DNA of 64,000 nt from Ruminiclostridium papyrosolvens DSM 2782 (GCF_029318685.1 NZ_CP119677.1:2595001-2659000), one strand, 5' to 3'. Shown: positions 26,375 through 38,400, numbered from the stretch's first letter. Notes: generated by a model not told the origin, from the letters alone. Numbers and translations: made by a program.

Positions 26375-29300
26375 TTAAAAAATAAAATCCAGCTCATTTA
26401 AATTGTCCAGCTTATGACTTGTTAAATTTTCTCCAACCAAATTAATATCACCAATGAGCTGTTCCCTGTTTTTAACCATAGCTTCAACAATTTTACCGTA
26501 GTGTATTGTCATTTGTTCAATGGTATCTCTCTTATAGAGTCCAATGCAATATTCAACATCAAAATAAAGACTTTCATTTTGTTCTACCCCATTAAAGGTT
26601 ATATCAAATTTTGATATTTTAAGAGATACTTCGTAGTCCTCAAAAACTAAATTATCTATATTCAGAGAAGTAATTTCAATATTTTGCAGTACAAACATAG
26701 TATCAAATAATGGATTTCTGCCTGCTGCTTTTTTTATATCAAGATTATTTAGAAGGGTTTCAAATTCATAATCCTGATTTTCCAACACATTGAGTACCTT
26801 TTCTCTTACTTCACCAAGGTACTGAATAATGGTTTTTTCCTTTGTGGGATAATTACGAATTGCAATGGTATTTACAAACATACCAACCGTATCCTGTATA
26901 TCCGGATGATTCCTTCCCGATACAATTGAGCCTACAATAATATCTTCTTCACCGGAATACTTATGAAGCAATATGGTGTAGGCTGCTAACAGAATCATAT
27001 ACAGAGTTGAGCCTGTTTCTTTTGCCAGAATATTCAATTTTTCTGTAGTTGCTTTATCTATGGCAAACTGTATACGATTACCTTCATACTGCTGTATAGC
27101 ACCTCTTTCATAATCCAGAGGCAATTCAAAATCAGGTAGTTTCCCCTTGAGCTCCTTTGTCCAGAATTCCTCCTGCTGTCCTTTATCTCGATTTTTTTCT
27201 TTCCACTCTGTAAAATCCTTATATTGAACACGATTTTTCGGTAGTATCTGACCTTGATGTAATCCTGCCATTTCCCTTAAAATGATATTCATAGATACTC
27301 CGTCACATATAATGTGATGCATATCTATCATCATAAAATGTTCGTTCTGGCTCTTCATTATAAATCTGATACGAATTAGTGATTCATCTTTCAACTGAAA
27401 AGGTCTTATAAATTCGCATATGGCAGAATCAATGGTTTCATTTTCTTTTAAATCCTTCCAATCAAATGCTGTGGCTACTTTATCATGGATTTTTTGATAA
27501 ATTTCATCCCCTACCATCTCAAAGGATGTTCTAAGTGCCTCATGTCTCTGAACAATTGTTTCAAAGATATTCTTAAATTTCAGATAATCAACTTCTCCCT
27601 TTATTTTCATAACAAAAGGCATATTATAAACAAGGGATTCTTTATCAATCATATTTATTGTGAACAACCTCTTTTGCACTGAAGAAACCAAATAGTATTC
27701 TCTTTTTTCTATAGAAGCTATAGGGCAATATATGGTTTTATCACAATTCTTTATGTATGCCGCTATTTCTTTTACTGCTTGCAGAATATACAGCTGTTTT
27801 ATTGGAATCTCTACATTGAACTCCTTGTATATCCTTGAAAGAAGTACTGTGGCTTTCAAAGAATGTCCGCCTATTTCAAAAAAGTTATCGTTGATTCCTA
27901 CTTTATCGCTACCAAGTATTTCTTTCCATATCGCTAAAATTTTTTCTTCAGTAGTGTTTCCTGCAACTTCAAAATCAGAAGCCTCTATTCTCTCAATACC
28001 TTCAGTAAGCAAAGCTTTCCTGTCTATTTTTCCATTGCGGGTCAACGGCATTTTGGACAAATAAACGAAGTAGGAAGGTATCATGTAATCCGGCAAATCA
28101 GCAATCAAAACTTTTTTGATTTCACTCTTTTCAAGTTCCTGATTAGCTGTATAATATGCAACAAGATACCTGTTTCCGGCACTATCTTCTTTATCAATTA
28201 CAGCAACCTCATTTATCTGTTCATGCTTAAGCATACTTGCTTCAATTTCTCCAAGTTCAATACGAAATCCCCGTATTTTTACCTGATAATCCATTCTTCC
28301 TAAAAATTCAAGATTACCGTCAGGCAGCCATCTTGCAAGATCCCCGGTCAGATACATTTTTTCTCCAAGGAGGAATGGGTTAGGTATAAATTTTTCATTT
28401 GTCATCTTTTCCTGATTCAGGTATCCTTTTGCAAGCCCAACTCCACTGATGCAAAGTTGACCTGCTACCCCTTTGGGAACTAACCTGTGAAATTTGTCTA
28501 AGACATAAACCTTGAAATTTGATATGGGTTTACCGATAGATAAACGATTCTGCTGTTTTGAACAATCGGTGCAAACAGTTGCGCATACCGTTGTTTCTGT
28601 AGGCCCATATGCATTAATGTATTCTGTTGTTTTACTCCATTTATCAACAATTGCTTCTGAGGTCTCAGAACCGGCAGTTATTAATTTACGCAACGAATGA
28701 ATTTTATCACTTTCCAAATACGTCACATACGCCGGAGGAAATGTGGCAATTGTTATATTGTTTTTGTTTATATAAGCTCCCAGTTTACTAAAATCACCAA
28801 TTGTATCGTTACTTGGAATAGAAAGTGTTCCCCCAATTAAAAGTGCCATGGTAAATTCCCATACCGAGGCGTCAAAGGACAAATTTGCGAATTGCAATAT
28901 ATTATCACTTTGGAGTATTTTTAAATCCTTTTGGAAGTAATCCTTCAAATTCGCAACTCCAATATGGTTTACCATAACTCCTTTAGGTTTACCCGTAGAA
29001 CCTGAGGTATAGATAACATATGCCGTGTCTTCTGCTTTGCTCCTTATTGAACCTTCACCAAAATACTCATTCACAGAAGAGGCATTAATGTCTGTGTAAT
29101 ATACGATTTTTCCATCAAACTTCATATTACATTCAATATCTGAACAGCAAAGAAGAATATCCGTTTTACTATCCTGTAGCATATAATCTATTCGATGCAC
29201 GGGATAGGTATAATCAACTGGAAGATACGCTCCTCCTGCTTTTAGTATTCCTAAGATTCCAATAATAACCTCAACAGTACGTTCTCCGGTGACAGCTACT

Positions 29301-32300
29301 ATTTTCCCCTTTTCCACTCCCATTTTCACCAAAAAATCTGCTACAGTATTGGCTTTTTCATTTAATTCGATATATGTAAGTTTTTTATCTTCATCTTGTA
29401 CTGCTATATAATCAGGCTTCTGTTTAACTACTTCTTCAAATAATTCCTGAATGGTTTTATCTTTTATAAACTGGCGTTCTGTATTGTTAAAATCAATCAA
29501 AAGTTCTTTCTTTTCATTTTCAGTAAGAATATCTAAACTATCAAGTTCCTCTAAGGGGTTCTTAATGATTTTTACTATTAACTGCTGAAAGTGCCCTGCC
29601 ATTTCAGTAATACTATATTGGTCATACATCCTTTTGTTATAACTGAACTTTATAATTGTTTCTTCCCCAGGCCCTATAATGATATTAAAATCATAATTTG
29701 CCTGTTCATGAGCTTCAATTTTGCTCAGATGTACTCCGAAGTGTTCGGCATTCATTTCAACGGGATAATTTTCAAACACCATTATATGATTAATTAAACT
29801 GTCGTTCGGTGCCGTAAGGGACTGTATATCCGCCAAAGAGCAATAAGAATATTCATTGGATATCATAAAATCACTGTTAACCTTTTTTAGTAATTCTATA
29901 AAAGTTATTTCTTTTTCTGATTTAACACGAACCGGAAGGGTATTAATAAATAATCCTACCATATCTTCAATACCCTCAATTGCTGTCGGTCTGCAAGATA
30001 CTACAGAACCAAAAGCCACGTCTTCTGAATTATTATAGCGTTGCAAGAGAATTGCCCAAACCGAAAGAAAAACTGAGTTTAAAGTCACCTGATTTTTCTG
30101 TGCTATATTTATTAAATCCGTTGTAGTATCCTTGTCCAAACTGAACAAATATTCTCCTTTTGCATAGCCTTTATCTTTTTTACGCATATGTAACGGTTTA
30201 GCAGGTTGGGCATACTCCTCCAGATAGTTTTTCCAATATCTGATTGCAATTTCCTTATCCTGCTTCTCAATCCACTCAATATAGTTTTTGTATTCAGTCA
30301 CAGGTGTATGCTTTATCTCTTTTCCCAAAGCCAAACTGCCATAAGCTTCAAAAAAGTCTTTTAATATGATTCCCAGACACCAGCCGTCCATAATGATATG
30401 ATGAAAATTCCATATCATCTTAAATTCATTTACCCTTACCTTAATAATAGAAAGCCTCACTAACTTCTCTCTAGTAATGAAAAAACCACGGTCTATTTCT
30501 TGTTTTTTGACTTTTTCTATATACTTTTCTTTTTCTATTTCAGTGTAATTGCTTATATTCTGATAGCTAACCTTGCTTTCCATATTCTTAAAAACAATTT
30601 GAAGTGCATTTTCTACATTCTTATAAATAAATAATGTACGAAAAACATCATATTTCTGTGTGAGATAATTAAAGCTTTTTTGAATAATGTCAGGGTTAAG
30701 CTCTTCCACGTTCATAGTCAACTGTTCAAAATATAGAGCCGGATTCTCATCTTTCAGATAATGAAAAAACAGGCCTTCTTGCATGGGGGTTAATCTATAT
30801 ATACTTTGAATTTCATTTAAGGGATATTGTCTCCCTATTTCTTCAAAATCAGTGAGACTTATTTTTGATGCTCCCACATCATATGGAGTCAATTCTCTTT
30901 CCTTCTTATTCACACAATGACTGATAACCGCTAAAAGTTCATTCATATAGATTTTTGCAAACTCAGAAATATTGTCCTCTTTGTATTCTCTCATGTCATA
31001 GTTAATCTGAAATTTTAACTTGCTCCCTGTTATGCTTCCATTTATACTGATTTTCCATAAACTTTCGTTATCAGTACTGCTGCATTCACCTACTCCGAAA
31101 TCTGATATTTCAACTACTTCTTTATCAATATCCTGTCCGAATTCTCCCAGATAATTAAAAGAAATCTCATTTGCATATGCCAATTCTTTGTAATCAGTAT
31201 CTTCTCCGAGATACTTGATTATCTGATATCCTATTCCCTTGTCAGGTATATTGCGTATGGTTTCCTTTGTCTTTTTAATAATGCAGGATATATAAGTGTT
31301 TTTCATATCCAAAAGCAACGGGTATTGCGTGGTAAACCATCCCACCGTTCTTGACACATCTATGTACTTTCCTATCTTTTCCCTTCCATGTCCTTCCATA
31401 CTGACAAGAATGCTGTTAATGCCAATCCACTTCTTTAGTGCAAGCCCCAGTGCTGACAAGAGAAGGTCATTGGCTTCTGTGTTGTATGCCTTATGCGCTT
31501 CTCTGAGAAACTGTTTTGTTTCTGTTTCACCTAATACGATTTCAATATTATTGCTATTGCAGACTTTTCTTGTAATTACTTCATTATCTACAGGCAAGGG
31601 AGAATATTGTGCTACTATATTCTTCCAATATTGTTTTTCTCCCTGTAACTCTTTAGCTTTGACATAATCCCTTAATGCATTAGTCCATTGCCTATAAGAA
31701 CAGGTCTTATCAAACAACTCCACTTTCCTGCCTGCCTGTATTTGCTTATAACCGTGGACAAAGTCCTCCATGATAATGCGGAAGGATACTGCATCTACAA
31801 CTAAGTGGTGTATGACGATTAATAGATAAGCACCCTTATGTGTTTGAAACAGTCCCAACTTAACCATAGGCCCTTTTTCCAAATCAAGCTCCTTCTGTAT
31901 TCCGGTTGCGGTCTTTTCAATAAAAGCTTTGATATTTTCTTCAGGAGCAATATTTTGTACTTCGTAGGTATAAAGTGGTTCTTTTAGAGGATTTTTTAAA
32001 TACTGCCGCACTTTATCTTTATCTCTTGTATATGTCATTCTTAATGCATCATGCTGCTTTATTATTTTGTCAAAAACTCTTTTTACTATATCCTCAGAGA
32101 AACCTTCAGATTTATATAAAAGTACCGCCTGATTCCAATGATTTTCTTTTTTAAGTTTCTGTTCAAAAAACCATTCTTGAATTGGTGAGAGAGCAACTTC
32201 ACCCTCTAAAGCTTCGTCCACAATACTTGCTGCCCCTATCTCTCTTACATAGAAGGCTACTTCTCTTATTGTGGGATTACTCAATAAATCCTTTATTTCA

Positions 32301-35300
32301 AGTTTCATTTTGTACTTATTTAATCTGGACGCAATCTGAATTGCTTTTATTGAATCACCACCTAAATCAAAGAAACTATCATCTATTCCTATTTGTTTTG
32401 CGTTTAATATTTGCTTCCATATTTTACATAAATTTGATTCAACTTTATTTCTAGGCTCTGCATACTCAGTATTTTCGCCATTACCAGTCTCAAATTGCAG
32501 CTCCAACAGAGCATTCCGGTCTACCTTTCCATGCTGTGTTAAAGGCATCTCCTCTGTCTTAACAAAATAAGAGGGTATCATATAATCCGGAAGTTCTTTT
32601 GATAAATGCCTTTTTATATAAGCTGCATCCAATTCCTTGATTCCGGTATAAAAAGCAACCAGATATTTATTGTTGTTACTGTCTTGTTTATCTAAAACAA
32701 TAGTCTCTTTTATTTGCTCAATTTTTAGAAGTTGTTCTTCTATTTCACCTAATTCAATACGAAAGCCTCTTATTTTTACTTGATAGTCCTGCCTTCCCAT
32801 GAATTGAATTAATCCGTCCGGCGTCCATTTTCCAACGTCCCCGGTCAAATACATTTTCTCATTGGGCAGAAACGGATGCTCAATGAATTTTATTCTCGTC
32901 AGCTCCGGCTGATTCAAATAGCCTTTTGCCAAACCATCTCCACTGATACATATCTGGCCTCTTACACCTATTGGTACCAATTGATTCTTTTTATCCAGTA
33001 TGTATACTTTTGTATTCGGTATGGGTTTACCAATTGAAATAACCTCAGTGTTCGCTTCATTTGCCCTCCAATACGTTGCGCAAACAGTAGTCTCAGTAGG
33101 GCCATAAGCGTTAATATATTGAAGTTTGCTGCTCCATTTTTTTACAATGGCATCAGTTGTTTCAGACCCGGCTGTAATAAGTAACTTCAAAGCATGAATG
33201 TTGTCACTCTCCAAATGGACAGCATATGCAGGCGGTAATGTTGCGACAGTTATGTTATTGTCATTGATGAATTTTTCCATCTTCCTTAAATCATTAATAG
33301 TATCTTTCCTTGGAATGTATAAAGTGCCTCCTATTAATAGAGCCATCATGATTTCCCATACTGATGCGTCAAAAGATATACTTGCAAACTGTAAAATGTT
33401 GTCCTCTTTATTAATGTTCAAATCATGTTCAAAGTAGCTTTTCAGATTGGCTATTCCAATATGACCTACCATAACTCCTTTTGGCTTACCTGTGGAGCCG
33501 GAAGTATAAATAACATATGCTAAGTCTTGAGGAGTACTTCTTCCAACCAAACTGCAAGTTTCACCAAAAACAGTTTCCCTCAGCATTTCATCCATAATCA
33601 GAAATTCCCCATTAAATTCAGGTGTATACTCCAGTTTGGAGGTGCACAGCAAAATTGTAGTTTTGCTGTCTTCCAGCATATATTCAACACGGCTCTTTGG
33701 ATAATTGTCCGAAATGGGTAAATACGCTCCTCCTGCCTTTAAAATCCCAATAATCCCAATTATCATTGTTGCAGAAGGTTCACCGGTAACAGCAACTAAA
33801 GTTCCGGATGTTACCCCTTTTTTTACTAATATTTTAGCAACTTGATTAGCTTGTGTATTTATAAGACTATAGGTCAATTTCTTATCTTCATCAAAAACTG
33901 CTATTTTCTCAGGTACTTCCTTTGCTTGCTCCTCAAACAGTTCTTGTATTGTTTTTTCTTTATTATAATCTCTGTCAGTGCTGCAAAAATCCTCAAGTAA
34001 TTGTCTTTTCTCCTGACTGGCGAGGATATTAAGGTTTTCCAGCGTCTCGTGGGGATTATGAAGTATACTTGTAATTAACTCCTGCAAGTGAACCGTCAGC
34101 CTTTTTATGGTATCCCGGGCAAATAGTTTAACGCAATATTCTATTTGAAAATGAAGCCTATTGTTTTCTTCAGATGCAATAAGTGTTAAGTCAAACTTTG
34201 AAAACTTAAACCGCTTATTGTATTTCTTGAAAACAAGCCCACCAAGCTGTATTGAAGTATTTGCCACATCTTCAAAAACGAACATTGTATCAAAAAGGGG
34301 ATTTCTGCTCATGTCTCTCTTTGATGGCAATTTATCTGTTAAAAATTCAAATTGGCAGTCTTGGTTATCAAAAGCTTTCAAAGTAGTCTGCTTCATTTCT
34401 TCCAAGTATTGTAAAAATGTTTTTTTACCTTCAGGATAGCTTCTGATTGCAATGGTGTTTACAAACATTCCTATTATATCCTGTAAATCTGCGTGTGTCC
34501 TTCCCGAAACAGGAGTACCTACTACAAGGTCTTCTTGTGAGGTATATTTATACATTAGTATGTTATATACGCAAAATAGCAGCATGTATAATGTAGTTCC
34601 GGTTTTTGCGGTGAGTCCCTTTAGCATCTCCGTAGTTTTCTGACTAAGCACAAAATCTATTCTGTCACCTTCAAAGGATTGAATAAGAGGTCTTTTATAG
34701 TCCATAGGCAGCTCAAGTATAGGCACAGGTTCAGAAAAGACTTTTTTCCAATAGTCTTGCTGCTTCTTAAAAAGACCTTTTTTAGTACTTTCATTTTGCC
34801 ATATTGCATAATCCCTGTATTGCAGTCTTAATGGCTGCAAAGGCCTTCCCTCATAGAGTTCCTTTAAATCTGACAACATTATATCAACTGATATTCCATC
34901 TGCTGCAATATGATGAACATCAATAACAATTATGTGCTGATTTTCGTTCTTCTGTATAACAGTTACTCTTATTAAGGGAGCAGTACTTAAATCAAAAGGC
35001 CGGATAGCAGCATCAATAAATTTCTCCTCATTTTCTCCTGCCTGCAATTCAACAAAATTAACCCTTAGCACTAAATCTTCATTTATTTTCTGTACAACCC
35101 TATCATCCTGTATTTCAAAATATGTCCTCAAAGACTCATGTCTTCGTACTATCGCACAAAACGCATCCTGAAGTCTTCTTTTATCCAAATAACCTTCTAT
35201 CTCCATAATTAACGGTATATTGTACACCGTACCTGTTCCATCCAATTGACATACGGTAAATATTCTTTTTTGGCTTGAGGACACAATATAGTATTCCTGT

Positions 35301-35461
35301 TTGTCCAATGCCTGTATATCAGTAAATTCAGCAGCCTCCTCCTGATTGAATTCGTCCGTTTCCTGAACCAATTCCTCTAAACTATATCCCAGTTCTTCCT
35401 CCAATTCTTTTCTTTGTTCATATGTCAGCTTTTGTATTCTATTTAATAAATCCTTGTCCAT
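26375..35461 (-). CDS. NRPS subunit 2: C-A4-T-E-C-A5-T-C
   Basis: 3028 residues; modules 4 and 5 plus the condensation domain for module 6. Order: L-L condensation (VHHIAADG, 185); A4 (TSGSTGKPKG, 657); T (FFDLGGDSIKA, 1034); epimerase (IHHLVVDAVSF, 1220; EGHGRE, 1357); D-L condensation (FHHIIMDGW, 1688); A5 (2152); T (FFEIGGHSLKA, 2529); L-L condensation (MHHIICDG, 2717). Both A domains read DAWTIAAVCK, the established Phe code, so it should add D-Phe then L-Phe. A4 and A5 are very alike and probably arose by duplication. The N-terminus (about 1-50) is Glu-rich and may be a docking helix for subunit 1. NRPS1 ends 34 bases upstream and NRPS3 begins 25 bases downstream. The C-terminal condensation domain must act with A6 in the next protein. 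Confidence 0.9.
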   Translation of the reverse strand: MDKDLLNRIQKLTYEQRKELEEELGYSLEELVQETDEFNQEEAAEFTDIQALDKQEYYIVSSSQKRIFTVCQLDGTGTVYNIPLIMEIEGYLDKRRLQDAFCAIVRRHESLRTYFEIQDDRVVQKINEDLVLRVNFVELQAGENEEKFIDAAIRPFDLSTAPLIRVTVIQKNENQHIIVIDVHHIAADGISVDIMLSDLKELYEGRPLQPLRLQYRDYAIWQNESTKKGLFKKQQDYWKKVFSEPVPILELPMDYKRPLIQSFEGDRIDFVLSQKTTEMLKGLTAKTGTTLYMLLFCVYNILMYKYTSQEDLVVGTPVSGRTHADLQDIIGMFVNTIAIRSYPEGKKTFLQYLEEMKQTTLKAFDNQDCQFEFLTDKLPSKRDMSRNPLFDTMFVFEDVANTSIQLGGLVFKKYNKRFKFSKFDLTLIASEENNRLHFQIEYCVKLFARDTIKRLTVHLQELITSILHNPHETLENLNILASQEKRQLLEDFCSTDRDYNKEKTIQELFEEQAKEVPEKIAVFDEDKKLTYSLINTQANQVAKILVKKGVTSGTLVAVTGEPSATMIIGIIGILKAGGAYLPISDNYPKSRVEYMLEDSKTTILLCTSKLEYTPEFNGEFLIMDEMLRETVFGETCSLVGRSTPQDLAYVIYTSGSTGKPKGVMVGHIGIANLKSYFEHDLNINKEDNILQFASISFDASVWEIMMALLIGGTLYIPRKDTINDLRKMEKFINDNNITVATLPPAYAVHLESDNIHALKLLITAGSETTDAIVKKWSSKLQYINAYGPTETTVCATYWRANEANTEVISIGKPIPNTKVYILDKKNQLVPIGVRGQICISGDGLAKGYLNQPELTRIKFIEHPFLPNEKMYLTGDVGKWTPDGLIQFMGRQDYQVKIRGFRIELGEIEEQLLKIEQIKETIVLDKQDSNNNKYLVAFYTGIKELDAAYIKRHLSKELPDYMIPSYFVKTEEMPLTQHGKVDRNALLELQFETGNGENTEYAEPRNKVESNLCKIWKQILNAKQIGIDDSFFDLGGDSIKAIQIASRLNKYKMKLEIKDLLSNPTIREVAFYVREIGAASIVDEALEGEVALSPIQEWFFEQKLKKENHWNQAVLLYKSEGFSEDIVKRVFDKIIKQHDALRMTYTRDKDKVRQYLKNPLKEPLYTYEVQNIAPEENIKAFIEKTATGIQKELDLEKGPMVKLGLFQTHKGAYLLIVIHHLVVDAVSFRIIMEDFVHGYKQIQAGRKVELFDKTCSYRQWTNALRDYVKAKELQGEKQYWKNIVAQYSPLPVDNEVITRKVCNSNNIEIVLGETETKQFLREAHKAYNTEANDLLLSALGLALKKWIGINSILVSMEGHGREKIGKYIDVSRTVGWFTTQYPLLLDMKNTYISCIIKKTKETIRNIPDKGIGYQIIKYLGEDTDYKELAYANEISFNYLGEFGQDIDKEVVEISDFGVGECSSTDNESLWKISINGSITGSKLKFQINYDMREYKEDNISEFAKIYMNELLAVISHCVNKKERELTPYDVGASKISLTDFEEIGRQYPLNEIQSIYRLTPMQEGLFFHYLKDENPALYFEQLTMNVEELNPDIIQKSFNYLTQKYDVFRTLFIYKNVENALQIVFKNMESKVSYQNISNYTEIEKEKYIEKVKKQEIDRGFFITREKLVRLSIIKVRVNEFKMIWNFHHIIMDGWCLGIILKDFFEAYGSLALGKEIKHTPVTEYKNYIEWIEKQDKEIAIRYWKNYLEEYAQPAKPLHMRKKDKGYAKGEYLFSLDKDTTTDLINIAQKNQVTLNSVFLSVWAILLQRYNNSEDVAFGSVVSCRPTAIEGIEDMVGLFINTLPVRVKSEKEITFIELLKKVNSDFMISNEYSYCSLADIQSLTAPNDSLINHIMVFENYPVEMNAEHFGVHLSKIEAHEQANYDFNIIIGPGEETIIKFSYNKRMYDQYSITEMAGHFQQLIVKIIKNPLEELDSLDILTENEKKELLIDFNNTERQFIKDKTIQELFEEVVKQKPDYIAVQDEDKKLTYIELNEKANTVADFLVKMGVEKGKIVAVTGERTVEVIIGILGILKAGGAYLPVDYTYPVHRIDYMLQDSKTDILLCCSDIECNMKFDGKIVYYTDINASSVNEYFGEGSIRSKAEDTAYVIYTSGSTGKPKGVMVNHIGVANLKDYFQKDLKILQSDNILQFANLSFDASVWEFTMALLIGGTLSIPSNDTIGDFSKLGAYINKNNITIATFPPAYVTYLESDKIHSLRKLITAGSETSEAIVDKWSKTTEYINAYGPTETTVCATVCTDCSKQQNRLSIGKPISNFKVYVLDKFHRLVPKGVAGQLCISGVGLAKGYLNQEKMTNEKFIPNPFLLGEKMYLTGDLARWLPDGNLEFLGRMDYQVKIRGFRIELGEIEASMLKHEQINEVAVIDKEDSAGNRYLVAYYTANQELEKSEIKKVLIADLPDYMIPSYFVYLSKMPLTRNGKIDRKALLTEGIERIEASDFEVAGNTTEEKILAIWKEILGSDKVGINDNFFEIGGHSLKATVLLSRIYKEFNVEIPIKQLYILQAVKEIAAYIKNCDKTIYCPIASIEKREYYLVSSVQKRLFTINMIDKESLVYNMPFVMKIKGEVDYLKFKNIFETIVQRHEALRTSFEMVGDEIYQKIHDKVATAFDWKDLKENETIDSAICEFIRPFQLKDESLIRIRFIMKSQNEHFMMIDMHHIICDGVSMNIILREMAGLHQGQILPKNRVQYKDFTEWKEKNRDKGQQEEFWTKELKGKLPDFELPLDYERGAIQQYEGNRIQFAIDKATTEKLNILAKETGSTLYMILLAAYTILLHKYSGEEDIIVGSIVSGRNHPDIQDTVGMFVNTIAIRNYPTKEKTIIQYLGEVREKVLNVLENQDYEFETLLNNLDIKKAAGRNPLFDTMFVLQNIEITSLNIDNLVFEDYEVSLKISKFDITFNGVEQNESLYFDVEYCIGLYKRDTIEQMTIHYGKIVEAMVKNREQLIGDINLVGENLTSHKLDNLNELDFIF

Positions 35462-35495
35462 TTGGTAACCTCTTTCTATAGCAAAAAATTCAAAG

Positions 35496-38400
35496 TCATA
35501 TTCCCAAATCGATTAACTTTTTCATTAACAATTCTTTTTTTTTCTTTCGCTCTAAGGCTGCATGTATCAATTCAGATATTTCTTGAATAGTTTGCTTTTG
35601 GAAAAAATCTTCAATTTTTAACTTTATATTTATTTCTTTGAATATTCTATTTACCAGCAATGTTGTTTTTAATGAATTTCCCCCATGTTCAAAGTAATTG
35701 TTGTTTATTCCAAATTGGCTCACTCCCAACACTTTCTTGTAAATACTCACTAATTTTTCTTCTATTTGATTTCTTGGTGCTACATAATCCAATTCTGTAT
35801 TTGCTTCAAGCATTGGCAAAGCGAACTTGTCCAGTTTCCCATTTGAGGTAATTGGTATTCTATCTAAAATCACAATTCTAGAAGGTACTTTATATGTCGG
35901 GAGCTGCTGCAATAAATATCCTCTTATTTCTGATAACGTAATGCCCTGTTTCCCTGTGACATAAGCTACAAGAAATTTATTATCAGCTTTATCTTCATTA
36001 ACAACAACAATCGCTTCATTTATACCCTCATACCTGGATAGTAAGGTTTCAATTTCTTGTAATTCAATCCGAAATCCACGTATCTTTACTTGATCATCTG
36101 CTCTTCCCAGATATTCAATTACTCCATTCTCCAACCATCTGCCAATATCGCCTGAGCGGTATATAAAGTCTCCAATCACAAATGGATTTTCAATAAATCT
36201 CTCTTTTGTCAGTTCTTCTTTGTTTAAATAGCCCATGGCAACTCCGGCACCGCCAATATACAACTCACCGGATACTCCAATTGGCTGAACTTTTAAGTTA
36301 TTATCCAAGATATAAATCTGTGTATTAGATATCGGGAACCCAATAGGGATGGACAACATATCAGAATGAATAGCATCAATTGGATACGCTGTTGCAAAAA
36401 CAGTAGTTTCAGTAGGCCCATAGACATTGATTAATTTTCCTTTGCCCAATTGTGCAAGGGCTTTTCTCACATGTTCTACAGAAGCGGCTTCCCCTCCGAA
36501 AACTATCTTTCTTACATCTTTAAAAATTTGCAAATCAATGTCAACAAGCATGTTAAATAACAGTGTGGTTAGAAATAATACAGATATTTCTTCTTTTCTT
36601 ATGGTAGTTGAAAGGTCACTTAATTCCAGTACATTTTCAATCAAAACTAATTTTGCGCCATTTAATAATGCTCCAAAAATATTGAAGGTAGAGCCGTCAA
36701 AGGAATAGTTCGAGGTTTGAAGTACACTGTCCTTTTCGCAAAGCTCAATATAATTTGTATTTTTGACAACTCTTATTATATTAGAATGATTTGTCCTGAT
36801 TCCTTTTGCTTCTCCTGTTGTTCCTGAAGTATACATAATGTATGCACAGTTTTTTGCCGAATAATTATTTTTTATGCTTCTTATACTATTCTCTGGTTTA
36901 TTTAAATCTTTAATATAAAGTAACTCTACCCCCAAGGGTTCAGTATTAATAACCTCTTTTGCCGTTACCAGAATATTGACATCACAGTCTTCCAGCATGT
37001 AGTGTACACGGCTTAACGGCAGCTTTGAATCTATTGGCAGATATGCTGCCCCCGATTTTAGTATGCCTAAGATACTTACTATCATTTCAACACAACTGTT
37101 TAATAAAATAGCTACAATATCTCCTGCTTTTACTCCCTGATTAATTAAATGCCTTGACAATTCCTCTGCCCTTTCATTTAACTCACCATAAGTCAAGCTT
37201 TGCTCTTTATAAACAACTGCTGTTTTTTGTGGCTGCTTATTAGCATATTCTTCAAATATTTCAGGAATTGTTTTCTCTTTTCCATAGTCAGTCTCATTGT
37301 CATTGAATTCAAACAGCAATGTATTCTTTTCTGTTTCCGTTAAAATATCAATATCCTGCAGCCTTTCATGGATATTATTGATAATAGCCTTCATTATATT
37401 CCGAATATGGCCTTCCAGCCTGCTTAGCAGCTTTTTATCATATAAGCTTGGATTATATTTAAGTTTTATTTTCAAGGAATCCCCTGTCTGAACAATTACA
37501 TTCAGGTCATAACTTGTTTGCTCTACAGCTTCTATACTATTTTTCTGGTATATGATTCCATTGTTTTGGGGATTTTCATAGTAATCCACAGGATAGTTTT
37601 CAAAAGCAATAATATGATTAAATAAACCTCTCTGTAATTTTAATGCTCCCTGTATTTCATCCAATGAATAATACGCATACTTGGTTGACTCAATTGACAT
37701 TTTTTGAAGCTGTCTTACATAGTTCAAAAAAGTCGTGTTTCCCCCTGCCTTTATTCTCATTGGAATAGTATTTATAAATAATCCCACCATCTCTTCTATT
37801 CCATCAATATCAGCCTGTCTGCCTGATACCACGGTACCAAACACTACATCATCAGTATTGTTATAGCTTCTCAGCAATATTGACCATATTCCCTGAAAAA
37901 CACTATTTAACGTTAATCCATATTGGTTTGATAAATCTTTTAATTGCTTTGTTTGACTTTCGTCCACAATGATGACAAAATCTTCACAAGCCTGCACTTC
38001 TGAATTACTTTTTTCAGACCGAGAAGGTATTCCAACATAGTTTTCATAATCCTGCAAATAATCCATCCAATATCGTTCTGCTTGCTCTTTATCTTGCTGT
38101 TCAAGCCAACCAATATAATCTCCAAAGTCCATGTTTTCCTCAGAGCTGAACATGCTATTTTGGGCAAGGTGATTATAAATATTCTTCCACTCTTTGAGAA
38201 TTATCTCAAAGCTCCAACCATCCAGTATGATATGATGGAAGCTGAAAACCGCTTTATATACTGACTCTGAAACTCTTATTATCCCAAGACGAAGCAAGGT
38301 GTCCTTTGTAAAATCAAAACCTCGCTCCTTATCCTTCTCCATAAAATCCTCTATGAACTTGTTTTGCTCTTCTAAAGCTTTGTCTTTATTATCGTAATAA

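Noticed and set aside
26340-26380. Possible frameshift splitting one NRPS gene into NRPS2 and NRPS3
   Set aside because: NRPS2 ends with a full condensation domain and its own stop; NRPS3 has its own start and carries a second copy of the C-terminal lobe. A frameshift would divide one lobe, not duplicate it.
31296-31667. Plus-strand ORF of about 120 codons inside NRPS2
   Set aside because: It lies opposite the epimerase-coding region of a well-supported NRPS gene, has no ribosome site and its product shows no recognisable domain. The many similar plus-strand frames inside the NRPS genes were dropped for the same reason.
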